64,000 bases of DNA, from the NCBI RefSeq assembly GCF_036785885.1, contig NC_092323.1, positions 10,362,501-10,426,500 of the forward strand, in the 5' to 3' direction. This DNA is from Coffea arabica. Taxonomy: Eukaryota; Streptophyta; Magnoliopsida; Gentianales; Rubiaceae. Shown in pieces: positions 23,078 to 36,024 of this stretch (positions are counted from its first letter, which is position 1; every line of letters starts with the position of its first letter). The notes under the pieces are model-generated. The model was not told the DNA's origin, made no database searches, and saw only the letters and a program-made list of their open reading frames with translations. The position numbers and the translations under genes were made by a program.

Positions 23078-25685
23078 TTATGCCAAGATCCACATGAAGA
23101 TTGTCGACCATACTGTCAGAGACAACACTGCAAACAGGTAAGTCCATAGGAGGAGGACAGAACATTCCTCTTGTGCCACATCAACGAGCTGTGTCATGGT
23201 GCCTGCATCAATATCACAACTTTCATCAATTTTGATTCTTGATTTGATTAGAGTCCAAGTAGCATAGTATCAAATGAACCAATGCATGGTAAAGAAAATT
23301 TCATTTTTGAATTTTTTGTTGAATGCTTAAAATCATCGTTTTAGGGATATTGTTGAGCAGGTCATGAAAGTTTTTGCATGCTCTGAAGACATGACCAAGT
23401 AGTTTAAAAGTCAAATAGGGAACATCCTGGAGAATATTGCAAATGTGATTGAGTTCCATACCAATATTCATGGCAGGCGGCAGAGTATATTGAATCAGCA
23501 GCACAAAATGGTAGAGAGGATCTGGTGGAAGGAAGCCGAAATGAGTGGCTGCTTTAACTACACCAATTCCAATACCAGGAAGCAGTATGTATCGCACGCA
23601 GATGACTGCAACGATGATCGGTGGCTTCAATCTTGCCTTGCGTAAGCCTATTCAATTAATAAAAATTGTTAGAAGAGTTTTGAATACGCCCACAAAATTG
23701 CTTATTGTATTAGAACCGGGGTTAAGATCTTCTCACCCTGTATCAAGTTCCCTCCGAGGATAAGAATAATGCAAGGTATGGTTCCATCGCTACAAAGTCA
23801 GCCAATTTAAAGTGAGTTTTGTGGAAAACCAAAACAAACAAAAAAAAAAAACACGCGAATCAATAACAGAAGCAGTGTTCAGGGTCAATGTTATTAACAT
23901 CTAATATCATAGTGAAACTGTGGAATTACTGAGCAGCATTCAGTTCGATTACATACCCAAGTAATGCGATAGAGTCTTGAATGACATGGAGTGGGGCATT
24001 GTCACCAATTATGAGATTTCTCAGCCATGTAATTGCACCAAAGATTAAGCCTATTATCTGGAATACAATGGAACAGTTATTAAGCAATATAGCCTCAGAA
24101 TGACAGAACTAAAATTGAGAACGATGCTAATACAAAAGGGTTGTGAGTTCTACCGCTGCAAGTGTTGCAGGTGTCATTAACTCCTCTAGTATCTGGTATA
24201 CGATTCCAAATAATTTGGTCCAGAACGATGCATTTTGCTGTTTTGACTTGAAAGATGATCCTTGAGAAACAACCTACAGGAAACATGTAAACTTTGGGTA
24301 ACTATAACGAGAGTAGTCAGAGAACCAAAGCTCATGGAGCAGGGGTCTCACATCTATTAATTTGCATCTCTTCTACATGAACTCACATTTTGGTTTTTCA
24401 CATCGTCTTCGGTAGGTTCTGTTGAATCTACAGATACAGAGACATGCTCTTGAGCATTGGCCTCAAGAAGTTGAGACTTCTCATCTGCATCCAAATCTTT
24501 GTTGGGTTCTGCTAAGGTCTCCACCCAAGCAGCCTTTTCAGCTTCGTATTTGCGTGCGGAGTTTTTTATTAAATGGTAAGTGTAGGTCCATATGTAAATA
24601 CCACCAAGCTACAAAAATCAGTAATAAACAAGGACTCAGACGAAGAGCATTCATAATTTTTTATTCAATGCCACCAATAATGTGAATCGAAAATATGACT
24701 ATTTCCTAATTTCCTGTGAAATGAAGTCTTGGTGGAAATTCAGGCCCAGAGACATTATTCTTTCCGGTTAATACTTTGCGTCTGAGAATCTGTGATACAT
24801 GATTTATCACATAGTTCAGTGCCCAAGAGATGATCTTACCGCCATAGAGAAGGAGGCGTATGAGAGTCCAATAGTAGAGCAAGTCTTATGATCGCCAAAT
24901 GGGCTGCCATCCTCTTTACAGATTGCTGGAACAATTATCAGCAGAAGGTTTCCCAAGTTTCCTGTATATTATTTTACTGTCATATTCTAGAAGCTGGAGA
25001 CATTGAGAAGCCTAACACAAGAAATTATAAGGCTGACAAATTGGAAATACAGTTACCTGATGAACATGTAGCAATGACAAGACCCTCTAAATGGGGCCTT
25101 GGTTTCACTAGTTTGACAGCAATCCACCCAAGTATTCCTCCAAAGAGAAAGGTCAAGCCAATATTGACAGGCATAAACCACCTGTACAAACATAATTATG
25201 AAATTTTATGGTAAAATGGATCTTAGAAAGGTCAGCATTTATTGACCACATGTAAGTCATTCCCCTTTTTATCCTAGGAGCTTTCTTCAAGTTTATTTAC
25301 ACCACGTAAATTGATTGATAAGTGAATGCATAATGATGTACAGTAAAGAATGAATCATACCATGAGATAATGTCATCAAGGGTGACAGTCTTGGCCAAAC
25401 TTGCAAACATCAGTGAGGGAGTAAACACCATAAACACAATCTGCAATGGTCCATTATAAAACTTTACCACCAAATCTCATTTTTTGTGAATGACCGTAAC
25501 AAAAGAAAATGAACCCGTAAAGGAACACAAACAATGTAAGTCAGCATTACCTTGTTTAATGATTTTCGAGCATCAGCAGGCAGAAGATTTAGATGTTCAG
25601 TTGCCATGACAGCTCCCAATACACTTATGAGGAGCACCTGGATGATTGGCATGGAAGCCACCTCAAGCAAAGTCCAGAAGCCCAT
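23078..25685 (-). CDS. PILS: PIN-LIKES (PILS) auxin transport facilitator
   Basis: PILS proteins are ER membrane carriers that limit nuclear auxin signalling. Ten exons join in frame on the minus strand: 25551-25685, 25361-25440, 25057-25181, 24840-24961, 24387-24608, 24154-24273, 23957-24057, 23737-23789, 23462-23647 and 23078-23202, giving 422 residues. The start MGFWTLLEVASMPIIQVLLI is the family's usual N-terminus. Hydrophobic N- and C-terminal bundles of the auxin-efflux-carrier fold flank a hydrophilic loop of about 100 residues (exon 5 and part of 6). Conserved stretches include SWWFMPVNIGLTFLFGG, CSSGNLGN, GDGTIPCIILILGGNLIQG and LPPAMNIGTMTQL. The end is VWSTIFMWILA. Similarity is greatest to the PILS3/PILS5 group as I recall it. 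A 5' UTR intron is likely. Confidence 0.95.
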
Positions 25686-28421
25686 CTCTTTGTTTATTTT
25701 ACTTGACAAAAGTCTCCGAAATCAAAGAATGTACAACAACTGAGATGGGTTCTGGCTCTTTTCTTGGCTGGCCTTTCAGTCAGCTGCTAAATATACGGCT
25801 GACTGATAAAGGCGGTACACCTCTAGTAGAAAAGAAGGAAGATCCTGTAAGCCACCTGCAAAATTAGTAAAGAAAAATGCCAATTTGATACATCAACCCC
25901 AAGAAACAAAAACAAAATATATATAAAGGATTCTACGACTTCATAACATTTCTCAAAGGGTGCATATGTATATGCAGCCATCATCTTGCTGGTTCATTTT
26001 GTATTTTTCTTATTCTCTTTCCTGCTGATTGAGAATGTGCTCAGTTAAGGAAACAGCCATGAAATTTACCAGTCCTGTCTGCACCTGGGTTTAGTGTTTG
26101 TAACTTTCTACTGTTTTCTTTTGCACTTATTGGCAAAAACCTGGTGAAATCTGTGTTCTGGAGGGCTGCATATATAGCCTTTTACAACCTTAATTTGTTT
26201 ATTCAAACATCAATTTTTCAATTTCAATTTCTCTTTCATTCTCCAGCAAGGATGACACAACATAATGAATTGGGTGAAATTGAAATCGAAATTAATAAAT
26301 CGAGTGAGAGATGCAGTAGGGCCTAACAGACATAGCCGACGTCATTTAATATTTGTCCACTCATAATTTGCGTCCAAACAAAATTCTTCAATATTTAACT
26401 AACAACCTAATCTGCAAAATGCCAATCCAATAGATTTATGTGGCCACAATTAGGAAGGCAGGGATGATTATAATCCAAAAGAACTTATAATAAACCAAAT
26501 TAAAATATTGAACAACAGTGAATAAGAACAAAAGAGTTAACATTCCAGCCGCAATTCTACTTTCATGCAAATCCAATCAACACGTATCCTACATGGAACC
26601 AACCAGAAACAACCCCAAAAAAACCCAGAAAAATCAATGATCTTTAAACCAAATAAAACAAGAAAAAAAATTACTTCAAATGATGATGATAAGCATATGA
26701 GCTTCATGCTTCTTATGATTAGTGAGAGCTCAGATGCTTCAAAAAAAAAGGTGACAGAAACGAAGTTAAAAAAGAATGATTTGGACGTTGAAGTACCAAA
26801 ATCTACGTGGGGTTTTAGCAAAGTTCAAGGTTATAAAGACAAGAAGAAATGCAAAACATCAAGACAAAGAAACGAACCTGGAATCAAATATGGGTTGAGA
26901 AAAATGACATGAAATGATATTACAGCCTAAGATAGAAGAAAGGTTGGAGGAGAAATGCAGAGGAGGATTTAAGGATGCACGCTCCTTCGCCATTGATCAC
27001 CTAGGATTACGCTCAATATGCTTATATATACATGGCTGCACAATAATACGTCGACACCTACTGTTGGTTGTTTTGTCATTGTACAGGCATATCTGGTGCT
27101 GTAAGCACATACCTAAATATGTTGTCGTCCACTCCCCAATTATATGGAGGACTCTAGAGGATTTTCTTTTCTTTTCTTTTTTTTTTTTTGGGTGGGAGGG
27201 AAAAATATAGGGAAGGAAAAAGCATGATTGGTTCGTGCTAAGATGAATGATTGGATAGGACCCGTTTACCATGTATTTGTGTGAGTGTGTATATACGTGG
27301 TTTTTTCATCATCAACTTTTGTTGTACAAAAGTAGAAATGGAAAGTATGAGCACAGCGGCCATGTTGTACAAATAGGAAGGTTCTCACCTTCCTGGCAAG
27401 AAGACAATTTGTTAGGGGACCATTCTTGAAAATTCTATCAAAATTGATGTTGTGCTGAAAAGGCAAATTAGATTGATAAACAACAAACTTTGACTCAATT
27501 TTGTCGGATTAAGGGAATTGTACCTGGATTTGAAGGAATAGTTGGACAATTTGTTATGAGAAGGAACCGACGAGTGAAGATTTATTTGATCATATGAGTT
27601 GCCTTTTATCAACTTCCACGTTTCCATATAGATAGGTGGAGCTGGGAAACTTATTTGGAGGAGAAAACTTTACAATCACAAAGTGCTCGTACTATAATGT
27701 TCCAAGAATTTTGCGGGGACAAAATACGAATATTTTTCAAATGTTTAAGGGGTCAAAATAAAATTTCTTGTCTTATCAGGGTGGATTGGCATGTTCTTCA
27801 AGTACGGCTCCATAGCACGACTTTGAGCAGTTCTTCTCGAACACCTCTAGTTGGATTAGCGGAAAACTTTCCAATGGCATGCATCACAATTTTTATTTTT
27901 ATTTTTATTTTTGGAGTATACGGCAAATTGATTACTAAGGTAGGATTTGGAAATAAAAAAAAATGCTTGAGGAAGGTGATTGTTTATAATTCTTGTCTGT
28001 TGATAAGGGATTGGCACATGTTTTCTCTACAATTATTGTTGAAGGCTGGCAAGAATAGCAGAACAGTTTGCCTTTTAATTTCAGAACGTGTTTTTGATAG
28101 TAATATTTATGGACCAGCCGGGTCTTATGTGGGGGCGTGGGATACATCCCACATATGTTCAATTTGGAATTGTTAGAATATGATAATTACGTCTTTGATT
28201 GCCAACTCGTCATCTACTAAGCTTTAACTGTCCAATAAAAAGAACCCAGTCAGCAATTTCTGCAGTATGTGAATAGGAAGAAGAAGTATCCCAAATTGCA
28301 TCTTACGCCAGCCACTTGTCATTTTCTATCCCACTTTAGTCTCAAGCCAAGCCAACCAGCTGTGCCTATTTGGTTCTTGCTCTCGTTATGATTTAGACTC
28401 ATCTCAATTGGTATTACACTA
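25686..28421. other. Gene-free region upstream of the PILS gene
   Basis: It contains the PILS promoter and probably a non-coding first exon, which I could not place. The rest is AT-rich with T/C-rich stretches (27166-27190). ORFs up to 173 codons (27655-28176) match no family I recognise. Confidence 0.5.
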
Positions 28422-29327
28422 AATCAACTCGTCTTGCAGAATTTGGCCACCAGATAAAATCATATGTTGCTTTTTTTTTTTTTCCCTGGTCTGGTGGAGG
28501 AGTATTCTGGAATCACCCAAACTAATCCCGCAAACTGCCCCAAAGATAAAATCATATGTTACTTACGGTTATAATAATATGCCGCTTGCTCTAAGATCTA
28601 GAGGGTGTCTATAATTTTTTTACCACTCTGATCTAAAAGTGGGTTTTAGAAGGAAAAGTGCAAATATTGCCGTGAAAGATTTTGAAGCCTCCGAAAACCT
28701 TCATCATGCTATGAAAAGTGACAGAATCAACAATTGCATACCATTCGGAATTATTGAGGCTTTTAAGTTGCTGGAAAGGGGTTTTGTGTGATTTTGTGAC
28801 GAATGATTTTGAAGACACAGAAGATCTTAATCATGAAAGTCAAAGAAATACTAAGGTGGCGTTTGGTTCGCATGTTGGAATCAGATTCGGATTCGGAATC
28901 ATTCATCCTGGATTTGGAATCAACTCGTCTTGCAGAATTTGGTCACCAGATAAAATCATATGTTGCTTTTTTTTTTTTCCCTTGGTGGAGGAGTATTCTG
29001 GAATCACCCAAATTAATCCCGCAAACTGCCCCAAAGATAAAATCATATGTTACTTACGGTTATAATAATATGCCGCTTGCCCTAAGATCCAGAGGGTGTC
29101 TATAATTTTTTTACCACTCTGATCTAAAAGTGGGTTTTAGAAGGAAAAGTGCAAATATTGCCGTGAAAGATTTTGAAGTCTCCGAAAACCTTCATCATGC
29201 CATGAAAAGACAGAGAGTCAACAATTGCATACCATTCGGAATTATTGAGGGCTGGAAAGGGATTTTGTGTGACGAATGATTTTGAAGACACAGAAGATCT
29301 TAATCATCATGAAAGTCAAAGAAATAC
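28422..29327. repeat. Large direct duplication of about 430 bp
   Basis: Copy 1 (28422-28851) and copy 2 (28918-29327) both begin aatcaactcgtcttgcag and end caaagaaatac. They are separated by 66 bp that starts taaggtggcgtttggttcgc. Copies differ by scattered substitutions and short deletions (for example about 20 bp lost in copy 2 near 29252). No coding sequence was recognised. Confidence 0.92.
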
Positions 29328-29562
29328 ACTACTAATCTGTTATAATGATGGTTCACGTTGATTGATCATGGAATTCCTGCTACTGCCAAGTGCCAATACC
29401 GGATTTTCCGAAACATATAGAGAATATCTCCAAGAAACTTGGAAAATGATTCTTGGGGTAGCCACCGAATTTCGAGTGAAAGAATCAGCCAAATTAGCTA
29501 GGCACGTTCAAAGGCAGATTTCATGACAATTCCGGGTAAGGAAGCATGGTAAAAAAAATCAA

Positions 29563-29617
29563 CCTGTCTTTTCTGGGATAAATTAAATTCGCAATAGGAC
29601 GGTGCATCGTATATAGA

Positions 29618-29658
<41 letters not shown>

Positions 29659-29742
29659 TTCATTTTTCAAAACACAAGCAAGCCAGGGCATGAAAATACA
29701 TTCCTGTCTTTTCAGGGATAAATTAAATTCGCAATAGGACGG
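29563..29742. repeat. 40-bp direct repeat bracketing a (TA)n microsatellite
   Basis: Copies at 29563-29602 and 29703-29742 (core gggataaattaaattcgc) differ by one base. Between them lies an alternating TA run of roughly 36 bp (about 29619-29655). Confidence 0.92.
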
Positions 29743-30054
29743 ATGTGATCCTTAGTTGTCATGTCGGAGTTCGATTACGTCCTTTCATCAACTACAAGGA
29801 GGAGCCGCTGGCGCTTGAAGTTCCTATTGGTGATGAAATGGAATCCCCGTTCTGAATGATTATTCTTTTGACTATGATGTCGCTTCCACCTCTCTCTTTT
29901 TTTTTCCACAATTCAAACTTCTCAGCTTTGGAGAAAATGTGGAGAGCAAAGACGAGTGGCCCAATAGATTCTACAAAAAAGAGAAAATGTATGAACCACA
30001 GAAAAAGGTGGCAAAAAGAAAAGGTCTGCACTCTCAAGCATGATAAAAGAATTT

Positions 30055-30614
30055 AGGGCTTTTGGCAAAAAAGTATTTTTGAGATATTTGATGAACATCA
30101 TTTCATAAAATTAAAAGTGGAGTTTTTGATGTTAAAAGTATTTTTAACAAAAGTTTAAATTTGATGTTTTTAGAATAATTTTTATATTTTAGAAAAAATT
30201 AAACATTAAATTTATTCATTTTATCCTATGTTGTGAACTAAATAAAAAGATAAATATATTTCAAAAAAAATTCAAATTACACATGATTCAATACACTAAG
30301 GGCCCATTTGAGACTGTCGTAACTTATTAAAAAATATTTCACCAATCGAGCTTTTAATAAAAATATTTATTAAGTGTGTAAGTGCCTTTAAATATATTGT
30401 TTGGATATATAATTCAATAATTACTTATTGTATTAGACAATGTGTAATTCGAAAGTTTTTAAATGTATTTATCTCTTTATTTAATTTATAATATAGGATA
30501 AAATAATTAAATTTAATATTTTATTTTTTTAAATCACAAAATCTATTTTAAAAGCACCAAATTTTATGAGTTGATCCTCGTCAAACGCCTCAAAATACTT
30601 TTAGCTTTGGCCCT
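30055..30614. mobile_element. MITE-like element with long imperfect inverted repeats
   Basis: The left end (agggcttttggcaaaaaag, then tatttttgagatatttga) matches the reverse complement of the right end (agggccaaagctaaaag, then tattttgaggcgtttga) over about 40 bp. The interior is AT-rich and non-coding. A clear target duplication was not found. Confidence 0.6.
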
Positions 30615-30982
30615 TGGACCGCAAAAGTTGTACTAGCCTTGCCCCTTGGGTTCATTAAAGCGATACATTTTGCCTCTGAGATTCAGAATTACGAAATTAC
30701 CACAGGAGACTCACCCGGAAGCCTTAAGCACAACCATCTAAAGTCTAAACTATGAAGAGGAAACCCGGTTTGGAATAAAGCTTGCAGTTGCTTTGTGCTT
30801 TTTCAATGGTTAATATTATTATTATATCCATACTCATTTTAATTTTTTTTTTACATTTTCTACTGTATATGCTTTTGAATTGACTTAAAAATTATTAAAA
30901 TAAAGTTTAAAAAAAAAGGAAAAAAAAACTAAGGTTCATAGTGCCATTATCATCATCACCATAGTTATTAGCACTTGACAAT

Positions 30983-31144
30983 TTGTTTGGATTGTGAATT
31001 ATTAGAGATATTTTTACTGTAGCACTTTTTGTGATGTGATGTGTGTGAGATAAAAAGGTAATTGGGAAGATAAAAAGGTGCATTGGAAATTGTAATGATG
31101 ATGTAAGCAAATATATTTTGACAAATAAACCGCAATCCAAACAA
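30983..31144. mobile_element. Small MITE, GTTTGGATTG family
   Basis: Perfect 12-bp inverted ends TTGTTTGGATTG and CAATCCAAACAA bracket 162 bp of AT-rich DNA that includes a tactgtagca motif. It is related to the elements near 33298 and 60842. Confidence 0.72.
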
Positions 31145-32583
31145 TTTGCTGAGAATTCTGCGCTAACTCAGTTATATTTTCACATGCTACAAGCAAAGAA
31201 TTAGCAAGCTTGCCTCCGACAATCATGTGTTGTCATTCTTTAATTTATCTGTAAATGAAAAGTAGTACCCAAAAATCATTTTCTGTAAAAAGAAAACTTA
31301 TTATATTTTCTGTGAACACATTTTTAATTACTTTTTTTTTGTCTCATATACATCAATTCATTACGGCACATTTATTACAAAAAGCCTTAAAAATAGCAAT
31401 TGTGGAATCAAATAATAAAATACCCACTCCCCCTCCCCCAAAAAACACAAAAAAAAAAAAAAAATGTAGGCTAGACCTCTTCCTTTTTCTGACCCTGAGT
31501 GTAGTTAATATGCACATGGAGAACTGTTGTATCATGATCTCCCAAAATCATTGCCGACCAAAACTTGATGTGATTCATCCTAAGTATTATTTAGAGGAGC
31601 TCCAATCATCAGTGACTCACTCGATTATCATGATTTGTGTGGCCAATTAAGGGAAAACCATTGTGGCTTCTTTTTTCCTCGTCAACCTTCCAACTTGGTT
31701 TGTAATTCGATACACTGAATACTAGCTAGGGGTCAATTGCTTGATCACGCCATTTAGGAATCCAAATTCAATCAGCATTACAACATGTTTCACGTTCATA
31801 TCATTGTTTTGAATCCGTCCATAATTTATCAAGGAGACTTTAATCTAATGATGATTAAGATCGAGATTTCAAAATTTAAAAGTTTTGGATACAAATCACT
31901 TTTACCCCTCTCCACGTCGTGATCCTCTATTTGATGCGTGCATCCACCTAAGATTTACTGAATTTCTTTTATTCCGGTCAAATCACCTATTATGCGTCTT
32001 TTTCAATCATTTTTTAAAAAAAAAACTTTTTTCACGGCCTATCTTCTATTACTGCTTTGTTATGTTACCCAATAATTAATTAATTAAGGCCGTAGTTTTC
32101 TTTCTCTTCTGTCCTTTTTGGCTAAATAATTTGGAAGGTAGTTTAACTTGAGGAAGGCTTTAGCGACGCAAGTTGAGAAATCATGCGGGCGACGTCAGTT
32201 GCGTAGAACCAAGACCACTAGGCCCCACACCCACAGCTTCGTATATGCCAATGTCGTATTTGCAACTTGCAATCAGCTTGCGTGCGCAGACTCGCCGCTG
32301 CACCATTTTACTACAACTAATAAAAAAACTCAGTCAAGTTGAAGCACATCCAATCTTCTTCTCTCCTTCCTTTTTTTGGTATTTTTATTGACGAGTACCT
32401 GTTTGGAAAGTAATTTTTCAAAGAAAAATTATTACATTTTTTAATAAATATATTTTTAATTATTTTTTTACATAACATATATCAAATTGTTACAGTAATT
32501 TTTTTTATAAAAAATTTAAAAAAATGCAATCCAATACAAGATCCTTTTTTGCTGCTGTTGTTTTAAATTGGGTGGGAACCTTT

Positions 32584-32810
32584 CTTTTTTTTTTTTAGCT
32601 TAACGGCACATCTAGTCTAGCTTAGCCTACTCCTACTCCTAAGGGGAGGGGAAGCCTACTCTATGGGGTGGCCCAACTAAGCTGGGGGGAACCTGATGGG
32701 GACTGAACCACCATCAGGCCAGACGGATGCACCACACACCCGTATGAATTTAGAACAAACCTCATTTTGAGGGACATTGATGGGAGGCAAGGTTTGAACC
32801 CTTGACCTCC
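32584..32810 (-). mobile_element. tRNA-type SINE, probably 5'-truncated
   Basis: It is flanked by a 14-bp duplication with one mismatch: gggtgggaaccttt at 32570-32583 and gggtggaaaccttt at 32811-32824. A T-run at about 32585-32596 is the poly(A) tail of a minus-strand insert. The 5' end on that strand begins next to a B-box-like sequence (GGGTTCAAACC); no A box precedes it, suggesting truncation. Confidence 0.75.
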
Positions 32811-33297
32811 GGGTGGAAACCTTTAAGGCAATAAAATTGGTTCGCATGCAACACTCACAATAATTGGCTATGCATTGAAGAACGAGCTCGCCGGTGTTAT
32901 TGCAAATTTGTATACCGCAGAAATTTTTTTTTGTTAAAATATTAAAATTATCATCCTAGGGTCAAATCAAACATCATTTATTGCAAATTGACTTGAGCGG
33001 AATAGATCGTCACCATGTTTTGTTTTGTTGTTCCATTATATTTAGCAAACAAATTAGTCACTTTTCAAAAGTCACACAACACAACTATTAATAATCACCT
33101 TTCTCAATCACTGCAGTTGCGTTTTTTGGGGTATTTTAGAATTTTTTAAAATTATTTTTGGTGTGTTTTTAGACATTTCTGGGGTATATTAGGATATTTT
33201 TAGCATTTTTCTTATACATACATATATATATTACTATGTATTCCAAAAGGATAATCATTTGAATTACATAACAAGATGTATTACCTTGTACGATGTC

Positions 33298-33487
33298 CCA
33301 TTTGGATTGGTTATTTTTTTAAAAATAAGTTTTTTAAATATAATATTACAGTAATACACGAATAAAAATAGCTCAAAAAACATCTCATTCATACAATATA
33401 TCAAATTTTTTAAAAAAATATTTAGAATAAAAGTTTTTCATATACACTGCTACAGTATTTTTTTTCAAAAATAGCTAATCCAAACGG
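33298..33487. mobile_element. Small MITE, GTTTGGATTG family
   Basis: The ends are inverted repeats of about 21 bp: ccatttggattggttattt, and the reverse complement of the right end ccgtttggattagctattt. The interior is AT-rich with a ctacagta motif. It carries no coding sequence. Confidence 0.72.
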
Positions 33488-35262
33488 AGTGTGAAAAACA
33501 GCTGATTTTTCTGTCTCTTCATTTCGTACCAATGCTCGTTCCAAAAATGTGTTCTGTTAAGATGTTCCGTTACCTCCCCATGAATGATGTAGTCTGCTGC
33601 TCATAATAGTCAACAGAAACATATAATCTAGCCTTCGGCGGTCTTTTGTGGACCGTTACATTACTCCTCCGTTTGCTTTAAAGTCCGGACCCAGAAACTT
33701 CATCCGAGTTGGTTTGGTTAAGCCCTTTGATTGGAAAGAACTAATTCAATGCCGTTCAGCCAAGCAACTGTAGTGTTGGTGTTATCAACCGACCCACACA
33801 TGACAGTGGCATCTATCTGCAGATGTATAGTATTGTCATTGGTCACGAAAGGAATAAAAAAAAAAAAAGAGGAAATTTTGGCACCACAATTTTAGCTTTT
33901 AAAAATATACGATTCTGAGTTTTTTTTTTTATTTTTATTTTTGAAATCCTATTCTATTACATGGGACATGATTATTAGAGTCTCTGGCGGATTAATCACG
34001 ATACCAACAAAAACGCGTTCATTTCAGATCCACGTCTTGTGATGTATACACATTTCAGTATTTCAATTTTCAACCTTACATCATCAAACTCGCCCATAAC
34101 CTAAGGTTCCCTTTCCCGGAATACTGATAATTAATTGTCACTAGTCTGGCTTAACTTGGTCGGCTGGCCAACTTTGGCGTGGGCTGGCTTCGTCTAGGGG
34201 AGTTTTAATGTGAACGATACAGGGAAGAAAAAGAAAAGTTTTCTATTGCGTTTGACGCGTCAAATTTGAAAAGAATTTGAATTGAGCTGTTTTTGAAGAA
34301 TATCCGATTTAAATTAGACCCGCAATTTCAAGCATATATCTCTTGAATTGGCTAAGATGGTAAAATTGATGTCATACCTTCCTATCAATCCGAGTACAAA
34401 CTTCTCCTAGGACATCTGTCCGTCGCATAGGGCTTGTTTAGTGAATCTTACCCTTTGTATGGTTGGCAGACTATTGTACAGGATAGGGTTTATTCAGTGC
34501 GTATTCTCAAATAGCGGTTGCGAGTTTTCTTATCAATAAGCAAAAAAATAAAGTATGAATACATATCTCTTAATCTCAAATTGAATTTGAATTTGAATTT
34601 TTTTTACGTATGTGACATATATTCATACCTCTTATTTTATTTATTATTAGTGTGTATAAGATCAATTTTATTATATCTTTACTTGAATAGTTTTTTTTTC
34701 TGGGGTTCCCCTAAGGTTTGTACATTTTGAAGCCACAAAAAAAAAAAAAGAAAAAAAGAAACGTCCCACTGAAAAGTGGAAGTGGGCCTTAAGGACATGG
34801 GACATGACGTATCAAGAAATACATGCGAACTGGTTATAATTGAGATGTGTCGTTTTCAAAAGAGGAAAACTTCAGATTGGGCTAGTTTTGAACTTGCATA
34901 CACATGGTTGGATTTATGTCATTGATGGTTCCAGTTGCCAAGCATCCGCAACGAAACACTGTCCACGTTGTCCAAAAACATTGGCCCATGAAGGTGATAT
35001 GTTGCGAACCCATCGTCACATTTACTTCCCGTATAATAAAGAGTGATTAGGCCCATAGCATTGATTTTCCTGATAGCCCATCGACACGTCCCATTGTACT
35101 TGCCGCATGATACGTTAGTGATTAGGCCATGGAAACAAGCGTTTGGGTTCTTCATGACCTTGCAGTTCCAGCTCCACACTTGGATACCAACCCTTCAGCC
35201 TGCTGGTCGCCGTCAAGCGTTTAAGTCTTGATAGCGTTGGGCGCCTCCCATCAAATTGTCAC

Positions 35263-35358
35263 TATATATAACTGTTTTCAGTGGCTTTATCCGATGAAAT
35301 TTCTACTCCCTATATATAACTGTCTTCAGTGGCTTTATCCGATGAAATTTCTACTCCC
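35263..35358. repeat. 48-bp tandem duplication
   Basis: Copies at 35263-35310 and 35311-35358, starting tatatataactg and ending ctactccc, differ by a single base (tgttttcag versus tgtcttcag). Confidence 0.93.
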
Positions 35359-36024
35359 ATCAACTCTTCTTCCCCTTAGATTAACATAGATTAGGTTATA
35401 AGAATGTTACCATTGCGACAAAAAAAAAAGAAAAAAGAAAAAAGAAAAAAGCTCCAGACTTGGACAACTAGCACGTAAATGCATCTCTTAATCCATTTTC
35501 ACGATTCTTATGCCATAATACCACTTCTCCCCAAATCATATGGCTTGAGCCGTTGTCCCGTTGGCTCAGCCACAAACAGTTTTTTAGCCCTTTGATCATC
35601 GAGTTCTAATGATCGTCTATTTGAAAGCCAATTCTCAATCTTGGGGGGAATGCTTGAGAAGGCTTTTGTCGCTAGATCAACCCATGTTTACAACATCATT
35701 GTAAAACAAACCAACAAATTGTCATGAACAATATCATTTTTGCAAAATCATGAACAGTCTTGACTATAGAATAGCAAGAAATGTTCCTGTGTGCTAATGA
35801 ATGGTCATCATTTTAGACGAAGCAAATTATCAAGTATAATCCACATCCATTTAGATTCTTTGTAATGTCTTGGAATATCTTTCTTTGACAGGAAACATCT
35901 TGTTGGCCACAGCAACATCCAACAATATCCAATTCGATAGTTAGAACACAAATGCGAGTAACAGAAAGCTATAGATAATGCAAAGTGATGCTAGCGAGTA
36001 GCATATGTCAAATGCATAGTATCA

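Larger units (their letters stand above)
30615..36024. other. Gene-poor, repeat-rich intergenic DNA
   Basis: Apart from the MITEs, SINE and tandem duplication listed separately, this is AT-rich sequence with homopolymer runs. No ORF resembles a known protein. A degenerate repeat of about 75 bp (gtgattaggcc at about 35043 and 35117) is visible. Confidence 0.5.

Noticed and set aside
27655-28176. 173-codon + strand ORF
   Set aside because: Low-complexity Phe/Ile runs, no recognisable similarity and no plausible gene structure around it.
31236-31400. Possible further GTTTGG-type MITE
   Set aside because: The inverted ends are not convincing.
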